64,000 bases of DNA from CADEDV01 sp964412375 (GTDB taxonomy: Bacteria; Bacteroidota; Bacteroidia; Chitinophagales; Chitinophagaceae), in assembly GCA_964412375.1 (NCBI GenBank), contig CAYPOD010000017.1:4650-68649 (forward strand). Reading direction: 5' to 3'. A program made the translations under genes and the position numbers. Below the pieces are notes generated by a model. It did no database searches. It saw only the letters and a list, made by a program, of their open reading frames with translations, and had not been told where the DNA came from. Shown here one piece after another: positions 1-7,288 of this stretch. Positions within the stretch are counted from its first letter, which is position 1; each line of letters opens with the position of its first letter.

Positions 1-1394
1 TTGATAACGGAAATTTTCTTTTTGCCTCCGAAATGAAAGCATTGTGGGCAGCCGGTGTAAAAAAGGAGCTTAACCTACAAATGCTTTTTAACTTTATCAC
101 CATCGGCTACACGGACAATCCCGAAAGACCGGAAGAAACATTTTACAACCACATTCAAAAACTGCCTCCGGCTACCAGGCTTATCTATACTTTCAGCAAT
201 CATGAACTTATTTGTGAACCTTATTGGGATATTGACCCGGGCACAATTAATAAGAAGATCAGCGATGAAGAAGCAACGGAAAGGTTCAGAGAGATTTTTA
301 CACTCTCCGTCTGCAGGAAACTGAGAAGCGATGTTCCTGTCGGTACTTCATTAAGCGGCGGGCTTGACAGTTCATCTGTAGCGGCGACGGTTTTTGAAAA
401 CAGCTCCGGTAACTGGTCGCAAAAGGTATTCACTGCGATATTCCCTGGTTTTGAAAAAGATGAAACAACATTTGCCCAACAGGTGGCTACACATTTTTCT
501 TTGTATCATCACAGTATCCCTCTCTCTGTCACTGACCTGCTGAATACATGGGACAAATTGTGTTACTACCAGGAAGAACCCTTTGCATCGGCCAGTGTGC
601 TTGCACAGTATAAAGTGTTTGAACTGGCCCGGCAGCATAACGTAACGGTGCTGCTCGACGGACAGGGCGCCGATGAATTACTCGCCGGCTACCATAAATA
701 CTATAAATGGTACTGGCAGGAACTTTTTATCAAAAGAAAACTGATCCGAAGCGGCGAACTAAAAGCTGCAAAGTATAATGGCGTGAATGAAGATTTTGGT
801 ATTAAAAATATTATTGCAGCGTTGTTTCCCGACATAGCTTCTGTTGTCCTGGAACGACAATACCTGCTTCATGCACTTCGCCATGAAGACCTGTCCAGAG
901 AGTTTGTAAAAATGCAAAGCCGCGAAGCCTATTACAGTACTCCTGAAACCTATAACCTGAACGGAATACTATATTTCAACACAAGGGTGCATGGGCTTGA
1001 AGAATTGCTGCGTTTAGCCGACCGGAATTCCATGGCCCATGGGCGGGAAGTCCGGCTCCCGTTCCTGGATCACCGGCTGGCAGAATTCATTTTCTCACTT
1101 CCCTCACATTTTAAAATAAGAAAAGGCTGGACGAAATGGCTGCTGAGAGAAAGCATGAAAGATAAGCTGCCGTCAGCCATTACCTGGCGAAAAGACAAAA
1201 CAGGATTTGAACCCCCGCAACAACAATGGATGCAAAACAGGCAGTTGCAGGAAATGATACAGGAATCAAAACGAAAAATGGTGCAGGCGAAAATCTTAAA
1301 ACCGGAAGTACTGGATAAACCTGTAGTTGCCAAAGGAAGCCATGATGCGGATAGTTATGACTGGCGCTATCTTTCTGCTGCTGCATTCCTTTAA
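1..1394 (+). CDS. asnB: Asparagine synthase (glutamine-hydrolysing), C-terminal part; 5' end outside window
   Basis: This enzyme converts aspartate, ATP and glutamine to asparagine in the cytoplasm, or amidates a similar substrate in a peptidoglycan or surface-sugar pathway. The first ATG is at 33, but the frame is open from base 3 and reads FASEMKALWAAG, the conserved end of the N-terminal glutaminase domain, so the gene starts upstream of the window. The synthetase domain follows, with the ATP-pyrophosphatase P-loop SLSGGLDSS encoded near 350-375 and the later DGQGADELLAGY and REVRLPFLDHRLAEF motifs. The C-terminus looks complete. The N-terminal Cys nucleophile cannot be seen. It could belong to a surface polysaccharide locus upstream, since many Bacteroidota AsnB paralogues do. 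Confidence 0.93.
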   Translation, partial: DNGNFLFASEMKALWAAGVKKELNLQMLFNFITIGYTDNPERPEETFYNHIQKLPPATRLIYTFSNHELICEPYWDIDPGTINKKISDEEATERFREIFTLSVCRKLRSDVPVGTSLSGGLDSSSVAATVFENSSGNWSQKVFTAIFPGFEKDETTFAQQVATHFSLYHHSIPLSVTDLLNTWDKLCYYQEEPFASASVLAQYKVFELARQHNVTVLLDGQGADELLAGYHKYYKWYWQELFIKRKLIRSGELKAAKYNGVNEDFGIKNIIAALFPDIASVVLERQYLLHALRHEDLSREFVKMQSREAYYSTPETYNLNGILYFNTRVHGLEELLRLADRNSMAHGREVRLPFLDHRLAEFIFSLPSHFKIRKGWTKWLLRESMKDKLPSAITWRKDKTGFEPPQQQWMQNRQLQEMIQESKRKMVQAKILKPEVLDKPVVAKGSHDADSYDWRYLSAAAFL

Positions 1395-1400
1395 AAAAAA

Positions 1401-1421
1401 CGTCCCGCCTGTGGCGGGACG
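1401..1421 (-). terminator. Perfect hairpin between convergent genes, terminator-like
   Basis: A 9-bp perfect stem (CGTCCCGCC with GGCGGGACG) has a 3-nt loop. It is bordered on the left by eight A residues, so on the minus strand the hairpin is followed by a U-run. It therefore best serves the PepSY-like gene that ends at 1463 and may also block read-through from asnB. Confidence 0.8.
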
Positions 1422-1462
1422 AATGATCATGGATGCTTCTATACTGCTGCAAATTTTATGTA

Positions 1463-1909
1463 TTAATTGCCGTCACCCCTTTTGAATTTATCCAGCTGTT
1501 GCAGGTTGCCATACGGATCGGACTTAACCGTGTACCAATGTTTCTCATCTTTCAGGCTGATATGGTAGCTCACATCACTGTCAGAAGAAACCTCTGTTAC
1601 ACCAAACACTTCTTTCCCGGCATATCTTTTTTTCAGGCGGGCTATGATATTGGGAGGCAGGTTGGTTTCGCCATAATACCTGATCGTCTCCAGCAGGTTG
1701 CCTTGCTCGTCATATTTAGCCCTCACCTGGATCTGGTTCATTTTAAAATTAGCCTGATAGCTGCCGGGGCTTTCATTCCAAACGACATCCTCAGCATCAG
1801 TAAATGTTTCTTTAAATGCTTTCAGCACTTTTTCACTGACTTCGGTGCGGGGGGCGGCAGCGGCTGAAAGACCTGTCAGCAACACAGCCAGGTAAAGGAA
1901 TTTTTTCAT
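1463..1909 (-). CDS. PepSY-like secreted protein (beta-lactamase-inhibitor-like fold)
   Basis: This is a 148-residue exported protein. It starts with a clear signal peptide (MKKFLYLAVLLTGLSAAAA). The body has two weakly repeated blocks, VVWNESPGSYQANFKMNQIQ and VSYHISLKDEKHWYTVKSD, the alternating aromatic/charged strand pattern typical of the PepSY-like family in Bacteroidota. In this family the function is unknown; a periplasmic or envelope location follows from the signal peptide. It is a single gene, convergent with asnB, with a terminator hairpin downstream. No catalytic residues can be named. The family call rests on pattern similarity only. Confidence 0.75.
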   Translation of the reverse strand: MKKFLYLAVLLTGLSAAAAPRTEVSEKVLKAFKETFTDAEDVVWNESPGSYQANFKMNQIQVRAKYDEQGNLLETIRYYGETNLPPNIIARLKKRYAGKEVFGVTEVSSDSDVSYHISLKDEKHWYTVKSDPYGNLQQLDKFKRGDGN

Positions 1910-2216
1910 GGTTTATACTTTTAAATGATTAACGTTCATTGACACAGTAAAACTAAAGGGTGCAGCAACCGGTCACAAGCATTTATCTATTATTGGTAAG
2001 TAAAGAATTTCTTACCGTAGTATGTATAATATCATAAAACAAACTGAAGCCTGTTAAAACTAGCTTGAAAATATATGTCATGCCCGCCAGGCATGATTCA
2101 TGCCGCAACAACGATCTGTCTTAAGCAAATGTTAAAGCAGTTCTTTTCCGGATGAATGGCAGTTAACAATGCATTTGGCTGATATTTCACATCTTTGCGG
2201 CCAGATATATAACTAT
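1910..2216. other. Gene-free intergenic stretch with two inverted repeats
   Basis: This 307-bp spacer separates divergent genes. It holds GGTAAG (1995-2000) facing CTTACC (2011-2016), and a 7-bp stem TCATGCC/GGCATGA at 2078-2096 with a 5-nt loop. A CATCTTTG sequence at 2190-2197 resembles the Bacteroidota -7 box and lies 19 bp before the 2217 start codon. No ORF with coding character and no known riboswitch motif was recognised. Confidence 0.5.
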
Positions 2217-3356
2217 ATGAAACTTGCAACTAAACTCATTCATGCCGGTGCGGAGCCGGATCCTTCTACCGGAGCGATCATGACACCGATTTTTCAGACT
2301 TCAACCTATGTGCAGGAAGCGCCGGGCATAAACAAAGGCTTTGAATATGCCCGCAGTCAAAACCCCACCCGGAAAGCGTTGGAAGAAGCCTTTGCGGTTA
2401 TTGAAAATGGCAAATACGGACTTGCCTTCAGCAGCGGTGTGGCTGCAACGGATGCGGTGATCAAACTGCTTCAACCAGGCGATGAAGTGATCTGCGGCAA
2501 TGACATGTATGGCGGCACTTATCGCTTATTCACCAAAGTATTTGAAAAATTCGGGATAAAATTCCACTATGTGGATATGCACAGTGCCGATAATATCAGT
2601 AAGTACATAAACAGCAACACCAGACTTATCTGGTTGGAAACGCCGACTAACCCGCTGATGAACATTTGTGATATTGCGGCAGTGGCGTCGTTGGCAAAAA
2701 AGCAAAATATTCTTGTTTGTGTTGACAACACATTTGCCTCGCCATATTTACAGAACCCGCTTGACCTCGGTGCCGACATCGTGATGCACTCTGTTACCAA
2801 GTATCTCGGCGGTCACAGCGATGTTATCCAGGGTTGCCTGGTGATGAATGATACTGAGCTGCGGGAGAAATTATATTTTATCCAGAAAAGCTGCGGAGCC
2901 GTTCCCGGCCCGATGGATTGCTTCTTAGTGCTGAGGGGCATCAAAACACTCGGGGTGAGAATGAAAGCCCATTGCGAAAATGGTAAGATCATTGCCCACT
3001 GGTTGCGCAACCATCCAAAAGTGGCCAGGGTTTACTGGCCCGGCTTTGAAGATCACCCGGGATATGCAATTGCTAAAAAACAAATGCGGGATTTCGGCGG
3101 AATGATCTCTTTTGAGCTGAAAAATGACAGCGTGGAAGAAGCACGGAGAGTGTTATCCTCTACAAAATTATTTTCATTGGCGGAGAGTCTTGGCGGAGTG
3201 GAATCGCTTATCAATCATCCTGCATCCATGACCCATGCTTCTATTCCAAGGGAAGAAAGGATAAAAAACGGGCTAAGTGATTCACTGATTAGATTAAGTG
3301 TAGGCATTGAAGATGCAGAAGACCTTATCAACGACCTGCAGCAGGCCATCGGGTAA
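2217..3356 (+). CDS. Cystathionine gamma-synthase/lyase family PLP enzyme
   Basis: This PLP-dependent trans-sulfuration enzyme makes or cleaves cystathionine in cysteine/methionine metabolism in the cytosol. From the ATG at 2217 it has 379 residues, the usual family length. Visible motifs are TPIFQTSTYV, the YARSQNPTRKALE block, FSSGVAATDAV, the DMYGGTYRLF loop, VCVDNTFASPYLQNP and the PLP-lysine region SVTKYLGGHSD. An ATG at 2169 would add 16 residues that look non-coding and would sit upstream of the probable promoter, so 2217 is preferred. A strong terminator follows. Sequence alone does not separate synthase (metB) from lyase (metC/mccB), so no symbol is given. Confidence 0.93.
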   Translation: MKLATKLIHAGAEPDPSTGAIMTPIFQTSTYVQEAPGINKGFEYARSQNPTRKALEEAFAVIENGKYGLAFSSGVAATDAVIKLLQPGDEVICGNDMYGGTYRLFTKVFEKFGIKFHYVDMHSADNISKYINSNTRLIWLETPTNPLMNICDIAAVASLAKKQNILVCVDNTFASPYLQNPLDLGADIVMHSVTKYLGGHSDVIQGCLVMNDTELREKLYFIQKSCGAVPGPMDCFLVLRGIKTLGVRMKAHCENGKIIAHWLRNHPKVARVYWPGFEDHPGYAIAKKQMRDFGGMISFELKNDSVEEARRVLSSTKLFSLAESLGGVESLINHPASMTHASIPREERIKNGLSDSLIRLSVGIEDAEDLINDLQQAIG

Positions 3357-3382
3357 TTAAAAATAGCTAAGCAATTTGCAAG

Positions 3383-3410
3383 GCCGCCCTATCCGGGCGG
3401 CTATTTTTTT
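3383..3410 (+). terminator. Intrinsic terminator after the trans-sulfuration gene
   Basis: The stem GCCGCCC/GGGCGGC (3383-3389 with 3395-3401) has a 5-nt loop and is followed by TATTTTTTT. This is a classical rho-independent terminator, 26 bp after the stop codon at 3356. Confidence 0.9.
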
Positions 3411-3466
3411 GCGAGTGGCAATTCTGGTACGGTCATTGCCGGTAATCCTGTATAAAATCATTTACT

Positions 3467-3625
3467 ATGAGCAGCCTGTTATACCTTTTTGCCGTGGTAT
3501 TGATCCTCGGCTGGATACTTGGATTCGTGGTGATGAATGTTGGCGGACTCATTCATATATTATTGGTTATCGCTATCATTGCGGTGCTGCTTCGCATCAT
3601 CAGCGGCAGGCACCCGGTGCAATGA
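3467..3625 (+). CDS. Small lmo0937-family (DUF5670-like) membrane protein
   Basis: This 52-codon ORF encodes MSSLLYLFAVVLILGWILGF followed by a NVGGLIHILLVIAIIAVLLR segment and a short basic tail. It therefore has two transmembrane helices joined by a short Gly-rich turn. The pattern hydrophobic helix - NxGGLIHxLLVIA - helix is that of lmo0937-type proteins found widely in Bacteroidota, whose function is unknown. The stop codon overlaps the next start (ATGA at 3622-3625), suggesting translational coupling with the TIGR02757 gene. It is easy to miss because a longer overlapping frame covers it. Confidence 0.85.
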   Translation: MSSLLYLFAVVLILGWILGFVVMNVGGLIHILLVIAIIAVLLRIISGRHPVQ

Positions 3626-4389
3626 TCCCTGACTTGAAATTATTCTTAGACAGTAAGATATCCGTTTACAACAGGCCGGCTTTTATCAAAGACGATCCTG
3701 TTTCTGTTCCGCATCTTTTCACCAGCAAACAAGACATTGAAATTGCAGGATTCTTTGCAGCCATATTTGCATGGGGACAGCGGGTCACCATCATCAGCAA
3801 ATGCAAGGAGCTGCTGCAACTGATGGATAATGCACCCTTCCAGTTTATCCGGCAGCATAAAGAAAAAGACCTGAAAAGATTGCAGCATTTCAAACACCGC
3901 ACCTTCCAGGCCACTGATCTTTTCTACTTCATTGAATTCCTGGAACAGCATTACAGCCGGAATGAAAGCCTGGAGAATGCATTTGCAGAAAGTGTAAGTA
4001 AAAAAGATTTAAGTATTGAAAACGGATTAAATGATTTCAGAAAATATTTTTTCTCGCTGCCGCATGAAAAAAGAACAGAAAAGCATATCGCTTCACCCGA
4101 AACCGGCTCATCTTGCAAAAGACTGAATATGTTCCTGCGCTGGATGGTGCGAAAAGACAGAAATGGCGTTGACTTCGGCCTTTGGAAAAATATTTCTCCA
4201 TCACAACTCATTTGCCCGCTGGATGTGCATGTGGCAAGAGTTGCAAGACAATTAAAAATTTTACAACGAAAGCAAAACGACTGGCAGGCCGCTGTTGAAT
4301 TAACAGCATATCTCCGAACTTTGGACAAGAATGACCCGGTGAAATATGATTATGCGCTGTTTAGTCTTGGTGTCATTGAAAAATTTTGA
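3622..4389 (+). CDS. TIGR02757 (DUF2400) family protein
   Basis: This is a 255-residue soluble protein. Recognisable family segments are DIEIAGFFAAIFAWGQRVTI near the start, the RRxxMFLRWMVRKD-like block (here KRLNMFLRWMVRKDRNGVDF) and the LICPLDVHVARVARQL block, followed by a terminal DPVKYDYALFSLGV. The helical layout and PLDVHV motif recall HhH-GPD-type DNA glycosylase folds, but the biochemical role is not established. The start at ATG 3622 is chosen because the upstream in-frame extension to 3376 translates the terminator and the small membrane gene out of frame. It is coupled to the small membrane gene by ATGA and to the next gene by TGATG. Confidence 0.88.
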   Translation: MIPDLKLFLDSKISVYNRPAFIKDDPVSVPHLFTSKQDIEIAGFFAAIFAWGQRVTIISKCKELLQLMDNAPFQFIRQHKEKDLKRLQHFKHRTFQATDLFYFIEFLEQHYSRNESLENAFAESVSKKDLSIENGLNDFRKYFFSLPHEKRTEKHIASPETGSSCKRLNMFLRWMVRKDRNGVDFGLWKNISPSQLICPLDVHVARVARQLKILQRKQNDWQAAVELTAYLRTLDKNDPVKYDYALFSLGVIEKF

Positions 4390-4715
4390 TGACCATGTCC
4401 AAAAACTCAGTTATCCCTATAGTAAACGATACATTCGGATTGGCACTTTCCACTACTGCTTCTTTGGAAGAATTGAAGCAGGCATTGGCTGACCGGATCG
4501 GCTATTTGATCAATCATGATTTTGAAAAACTGGTTTTTTATTTATACCGCATTGATGTAAATGAAACAAAAATTAGACAATTGCTTTCTCAAAACAATGG
4601 TGAAAATGCTGCTTCTTTGATCGCTGAACTGATCATTGAACGACAATTACAAAAGGCTAAAAGCAGAAATGATTTTCAGGGCAGTGATACAGTTTCTGAC
4701 GAAGAAAAATGGTAA
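4389..4715 (+). CDS. Conserved-looking hypothetical protein, 108 aa
   Basis: The start ATG at 4389 overlaps the TGA of the TIGR02757 gene (TGATG), so the two are probably translated together. The protein is soluble and mostly helical, with LEELKQALADRIGYLINHDF followed by FEKLVFYLYRIDVNETKIR and a Glu/Lys-rich tail. The pattern of a helical domain with a LxxLxYRIDVxE segment suggests a small cytosolic adaptor, but no known family is recognised with confidence. An alternative start at ATG 4395 would remove two residues. Confidence 0.75.
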   Translation: MTMSKNSVIPIVNDTFGLALSTTASLEELKQALADRIGYLINHDFEKLVFYLYRIDVNETKIRQLLSQNNGENAASLIAELIIERQLQKAKSRNDFQGSDTVSDEEKW

Positions 4716-4719
4716 TGTA

Positions 4720-5757
4720 TTATTGTGTTAATGCTTCCACACCCAGCAACTCTGCATACATATCCACTTTATGAAATTCATAAGCCCGGCCAAAGATTGC
4801 CTCGGCATTTATTGCGGCCGGCGGAACAGCAAGATTATTCTCTTGCAGGCTTCGAAAATGCTTCTGGCTTTGAACGTATTTATTGGTCTCGTTGATCACA
4901 TTTGTTTTTTTCAGCACTTCATTAGCAATATTCAGCAATGTTCCGGTGTTCAGTTTGGTGTCAACTCCGTTTATACTCAGCTTGCCTAATTGCAGCACAC
5001 TATCCAACCCGATTGCCTTTGCCAATTCCCCAATTTTTTCAATATCAGGAAACATGGTGGCAATGTCCATGCTGGCAGCATAACGCTCTGCATCGGGAAA
5101 TTTTTCTTCCATGTCCTGAACAAATGCTGCATTACCGGCAGCCGGAGCCCCAAAAGTGATCAGCTGCAGCCTGATTTTTTCCCGGGTATTCATTTCCTTT
5201 TTCAAATATCCCGCCATCGGGTAAGCCAGGTTACCACCCAAACTATGGCCTGTTACAACGACGCTTGCATGTTCAGGTAATTTTTGCTCAAAAAATTCTT
5301 TAATGCTCAGCCCGGTTTTTTTATCTCTTAACTGCAACAGGTTTTGAAACCCGATCCAGGCACCGTTGCTGATATAGGCTTCCTTGACCGTGTCTGTATA
5401 TTTCCATTCTTTGATGCGGAAAATATTAAAATCCTGCATGATGAAATTCTGAAAACCGGCGTTGCTGAATTCTATCATGGAGCCACGGATAACAAGAGCA
5501 TAGCGGTCAGCGGCTTTATCTTTTACAATTACCGCATAATTGCCATTCACTGCTTCTGGAATGAATACAGTTTCAAAAGCAGGGGCATGAGCAGCCAGTG
5601 CTTTTTCAAGTGTATCACCATAAATAAGCTGGTTGAGCCGTACGGCTTCCTTTGCATTTAAAAAACCTGCTGTTTCTTTTTTTTGGGGTTGCTGTTCGTT
5701 GCAAGAGGCGAAAAGGACAAAAGATACCAGTAGCAGGTAAAAGAGGTTTCGTTTCAT
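4720..5757 (-). CDS. Lipase class 3 family lipoprotein
   Basis: This 345-residue alpha/beta hydrolase is probably membrane-anchored in the envelope. The N-terminus MKRNLFYLLLVSFVLFASC is a lipoprotein signal with the lipobox FASC. The nucleophile elbow GHSLGG lies at residues 170-175 (Ser172), preceded by VVVT as in Lipase_3 proteins. The GAPAAGNAAFVQDMEEKFPD segment matches the family's GSPRVGN-like block, with an Asp nearby. The C-terminal His of the triad is likely in the QKHFRSL or YEFHKVD region. The predicted reaction is hydrolysis of acyl esters; the substrate is unknown. It lies 20 bp downstream of the fatty acid hydroxylase gene on the same strand. Confidence 0.85.
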   Translation of the reverse strand: MKRNLFYLLLVSFVLFASCNEQQPQKKETAGFLNAKEAVRLNQLIYGDTLEKALAAHAPAFETVFIPEAVNGNYAVIVKDKAADRYALVIRGSMIEFSNAGFQNFIMQDFNIFRIKEWKYTDTVKEAYISNGAWIGFQNLLQLRDKKTGLSIKEFFEQKLPEHASVVVTGHSLGGNLAYPMAGYLKKEMNTREKIRLQLITFGAPAAGNAAFVQDMEEKFPDAERYAASMDIATMFPDIEKIGELAKAIGLDSVLQLGKLSINGVDTKLNTGTLLNIANEVLKKTNVINETNKYVQSQKHFRSLQENNLAVPPAAINAEAIFGRAYEFHKVDMYAELLGVEALTQ

Positions 5758-5777
5758 ATACGCCGTTGCCGGGAGAT

Positions 5778-6449
5778 TTACTTCTGTTTTTTTTCAAACA
5801 TCAGCTCCTTCACCTTTTCTTTATCTTCTTTTTCTTTTTTCAGGTCGAACATGGTGCCAAATACATGATCCCACAAAGTAGAGCTGACACCATAACCGTT
5901 GTGTTCATTTTTATAATGATGCAGGTGATGGTTTCTCCATAAAGGTTTCATCCATTTGAAAGGCGGGTTCCAGGCATGAATGGCATAGTGCATCGTACCA
6001 TACATTAAATAGCCCAGCACAAAACCCGGAAAGAACATAAAAGCATAAGTACCCATGATGAGATACATGATTCCAAACAAAGTGGAAGAAATAATAAGAC
6101 TGGGAACCGGCGGCATGAACAACCGTTGTTTATCTCTCGGGTAGTGATGATGGTTGCCATGGAGTGTGTAAACAAACTTGGTGGCCCCTGGTGTTTTTGG
6201 CACCCAATGAAAAATAAAACGATGGGCTACATACTCAAAAAAGGTCCAGAAGAACATACCGCCTAAAAAAACGAGCAGTATTGTTTTTGTGCTGTAATTG
6301 TATTTGGTGGCGGCCAGGTAAATAATATAACTCAGGATCGGGATATACATGCCCCATATCACCAGCGGATGGGCTTTGGTCAGCGCTTCGAGAAAATCGT
6401 TTTTGAATAAACGGGCCTGTCCTTTATTGTGAATTTTTTCAAAATGCAT
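5778..6449 (-). CDS. Fatty acid hydroxylase / sterol desaturase superfamily protein
   Basis: This 223-residue integral membrane di-iron enzyme carries four hydrophobic segments and the His clusters of the superfamily: HRFIFH, HGNHHHYPRD, HYAIHAW and HHLHHYKNEHNGYGVS. The GVSSTLWDHVFGT ending is typical of fatty acid 2-hydroxylase (FA2H/Scs7-like) proteins. In Bacteroidota that make sphingolipids, such enzymes are thought to add the alpha-hydroxyl group to the N-acyl chain. That role here is inference; no other sphingolipid gene is in the window. The gene precedes the lipase gene in the same direction. Confidence 0.9.
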   Translation of the reverse strand: MHFEKIHNKGQARLFKNDFLEALTKAHPLVIWGMYIPILSYIIYLAATKYNYSTKTILLVFLGGMFFWTFFEYVAHRFIFHWVPKTPGATKFVYTLHGNHHHYPRDKQRLFMPPVPSLIISSTLFGIMYLIMGTYAFMFFPGFVLGYLMYGTMHYAIHAWNPPFKWMKPLWRNHHLHHYKNEHNGYGVSSTLWDHVFGTMFDLKKEKEDKEKVKELMFEKKQK

Positions 6450-6511
6450 GGCGCAAAGATAATGAAAGGGAGTGGGGAATTACAAGTGCCGGGCATTGCT
6501 GAGGCCTGATT

Positions 6512-7288
6512 TTAATCAGTCTTTAGCAGTTCATCAACCGTTTGAAACTGATAGCCTTTGGACTTTAACCGGCGAACCAACTCCTGCAGGCGGAAGTAAA
6601 ATTTATCCGTCCGCCGGTGATCGGTACCAATATGCAACAACAGGATAAATCCATTCAAACCTGCTGGTCTTTTTTGTTCAAAATCCATGATGGAATTCCA
6701 GATCGTTTCACTGCTTCGGTAGTTTTTATCCTCCGGGGTGGTATAATCTGCATGACTCAATGTGCCGGGGCTGAAATTGATCAGTTGCAGTTTTAATTCT
6801 TTGGTCCAGGCAGCTATGGTATCGTTATACCATTCATAAGGGGGTAAATAGTACTTAGCCATTTTTACATCTATACCCTGACGTGCCATGGCCGTATAAT
6901 TATCTGCAAGATCGAACCTGAACTGATCTTTTGTAACAAGCAGGCTGTCTCTTTTTGTCCAGTCACAATACAACAGGTGCTGATCAGAATGAGCGCCGAG
7001 ATAATGTTCATCCTTTTTGAGTTGCTGAATGATCTTTCTGAAATTTTCATTCCTGTAAAACCGTCCGGTGAAAAAGAAAGAGGCTTTCACTTTTTCATCC
7101 TGCAATACTTTGGCAATAAAATCTCCGCCATCGGCAAATTCATCACCGGTAAAAACTAATGAGATTTTTTTTTGTGTAGTATCCCCCCGGATAATGGCGC
7201 CTTTGTAATAAGTGAGGCCTCCTGCACCGGAGGCAACTACTTTTTTGGCCTGCTTTCTGTCTCCTTCGCAGCCAAATAATAGATTAAT
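6512..7288 (-). CDS. Polysaccharide deacetylase-like lipoprotein; start codon unclear
   Basis: The frame encodes ISLVFTGDEFADGGDFIA, then KASFFFTGRFYRN, YLGAHSDQHLLYCDW and LLLHIGTDHRRTDKF, which are the Asp, SFF/TG, HSxxH and terminal LH motifs of NodB-type carbohydrate esterases (CE4). Upstream the frame reads NLLFGCEGDRKQ, a good lipobox followed by a charged linker, so this is probably a lipoprotein. No ATG, GTG or TTG occurs between this lipobox and the in-frame stop at 7313-7315; ATT at 7286-7288 is the only plausible near-cognate codon, and the region overlaps the last codons of the GH9 gene. An internal TTG at 7105 would delete the catalytic Asp motif and is unlikely to be the true start. 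The likely role is deacetylation of an N-acetylated glycan outside the cytoplasm. Confidence 0.75.
   Translation of the reverse strand: MNLLFGCEGDRKQAKKVVASGAGGLTYYKGAIIRGDTTQKKISLVFTGDEFADGGDFIAKVLQDEKVKASFFFTGRFYRNENFRKIIQQLKKDEHYLGAHSDQHLLYCDWTKRDSLLVTKDQFRFDLADNYTAMARQGIDVKMAKYYLPPYEWYNDTIAAWTKELKLQLINFSPGTLSHADYTTPEDKNYRSSETIWNSIMDFEQKRPAGLNGFILLLHIGTDHRRTDKFYFRLQELVRRLKSKGYQFQTVDELLKTD

Noticed and set aside
1433..1867. 144-codon plus-strand frame opposite the PepSY-like gene
   Set aside because: Shadow of the minus-strand gene, which has the signal peptide and family pattern.
2169..2216. Longer start of the PLP enzyme at ATG 2169
   Set aside because: The extra residues lack family character and would lie before the probable -7 box.
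3376..3621. N-terminal extension of the TIGR02757 frame back to 3376
   Set aside because: It runs through the terminator at 3383-3410 and the small membrane gene, and has no family pattern; ATG 3622 is the conserved start.
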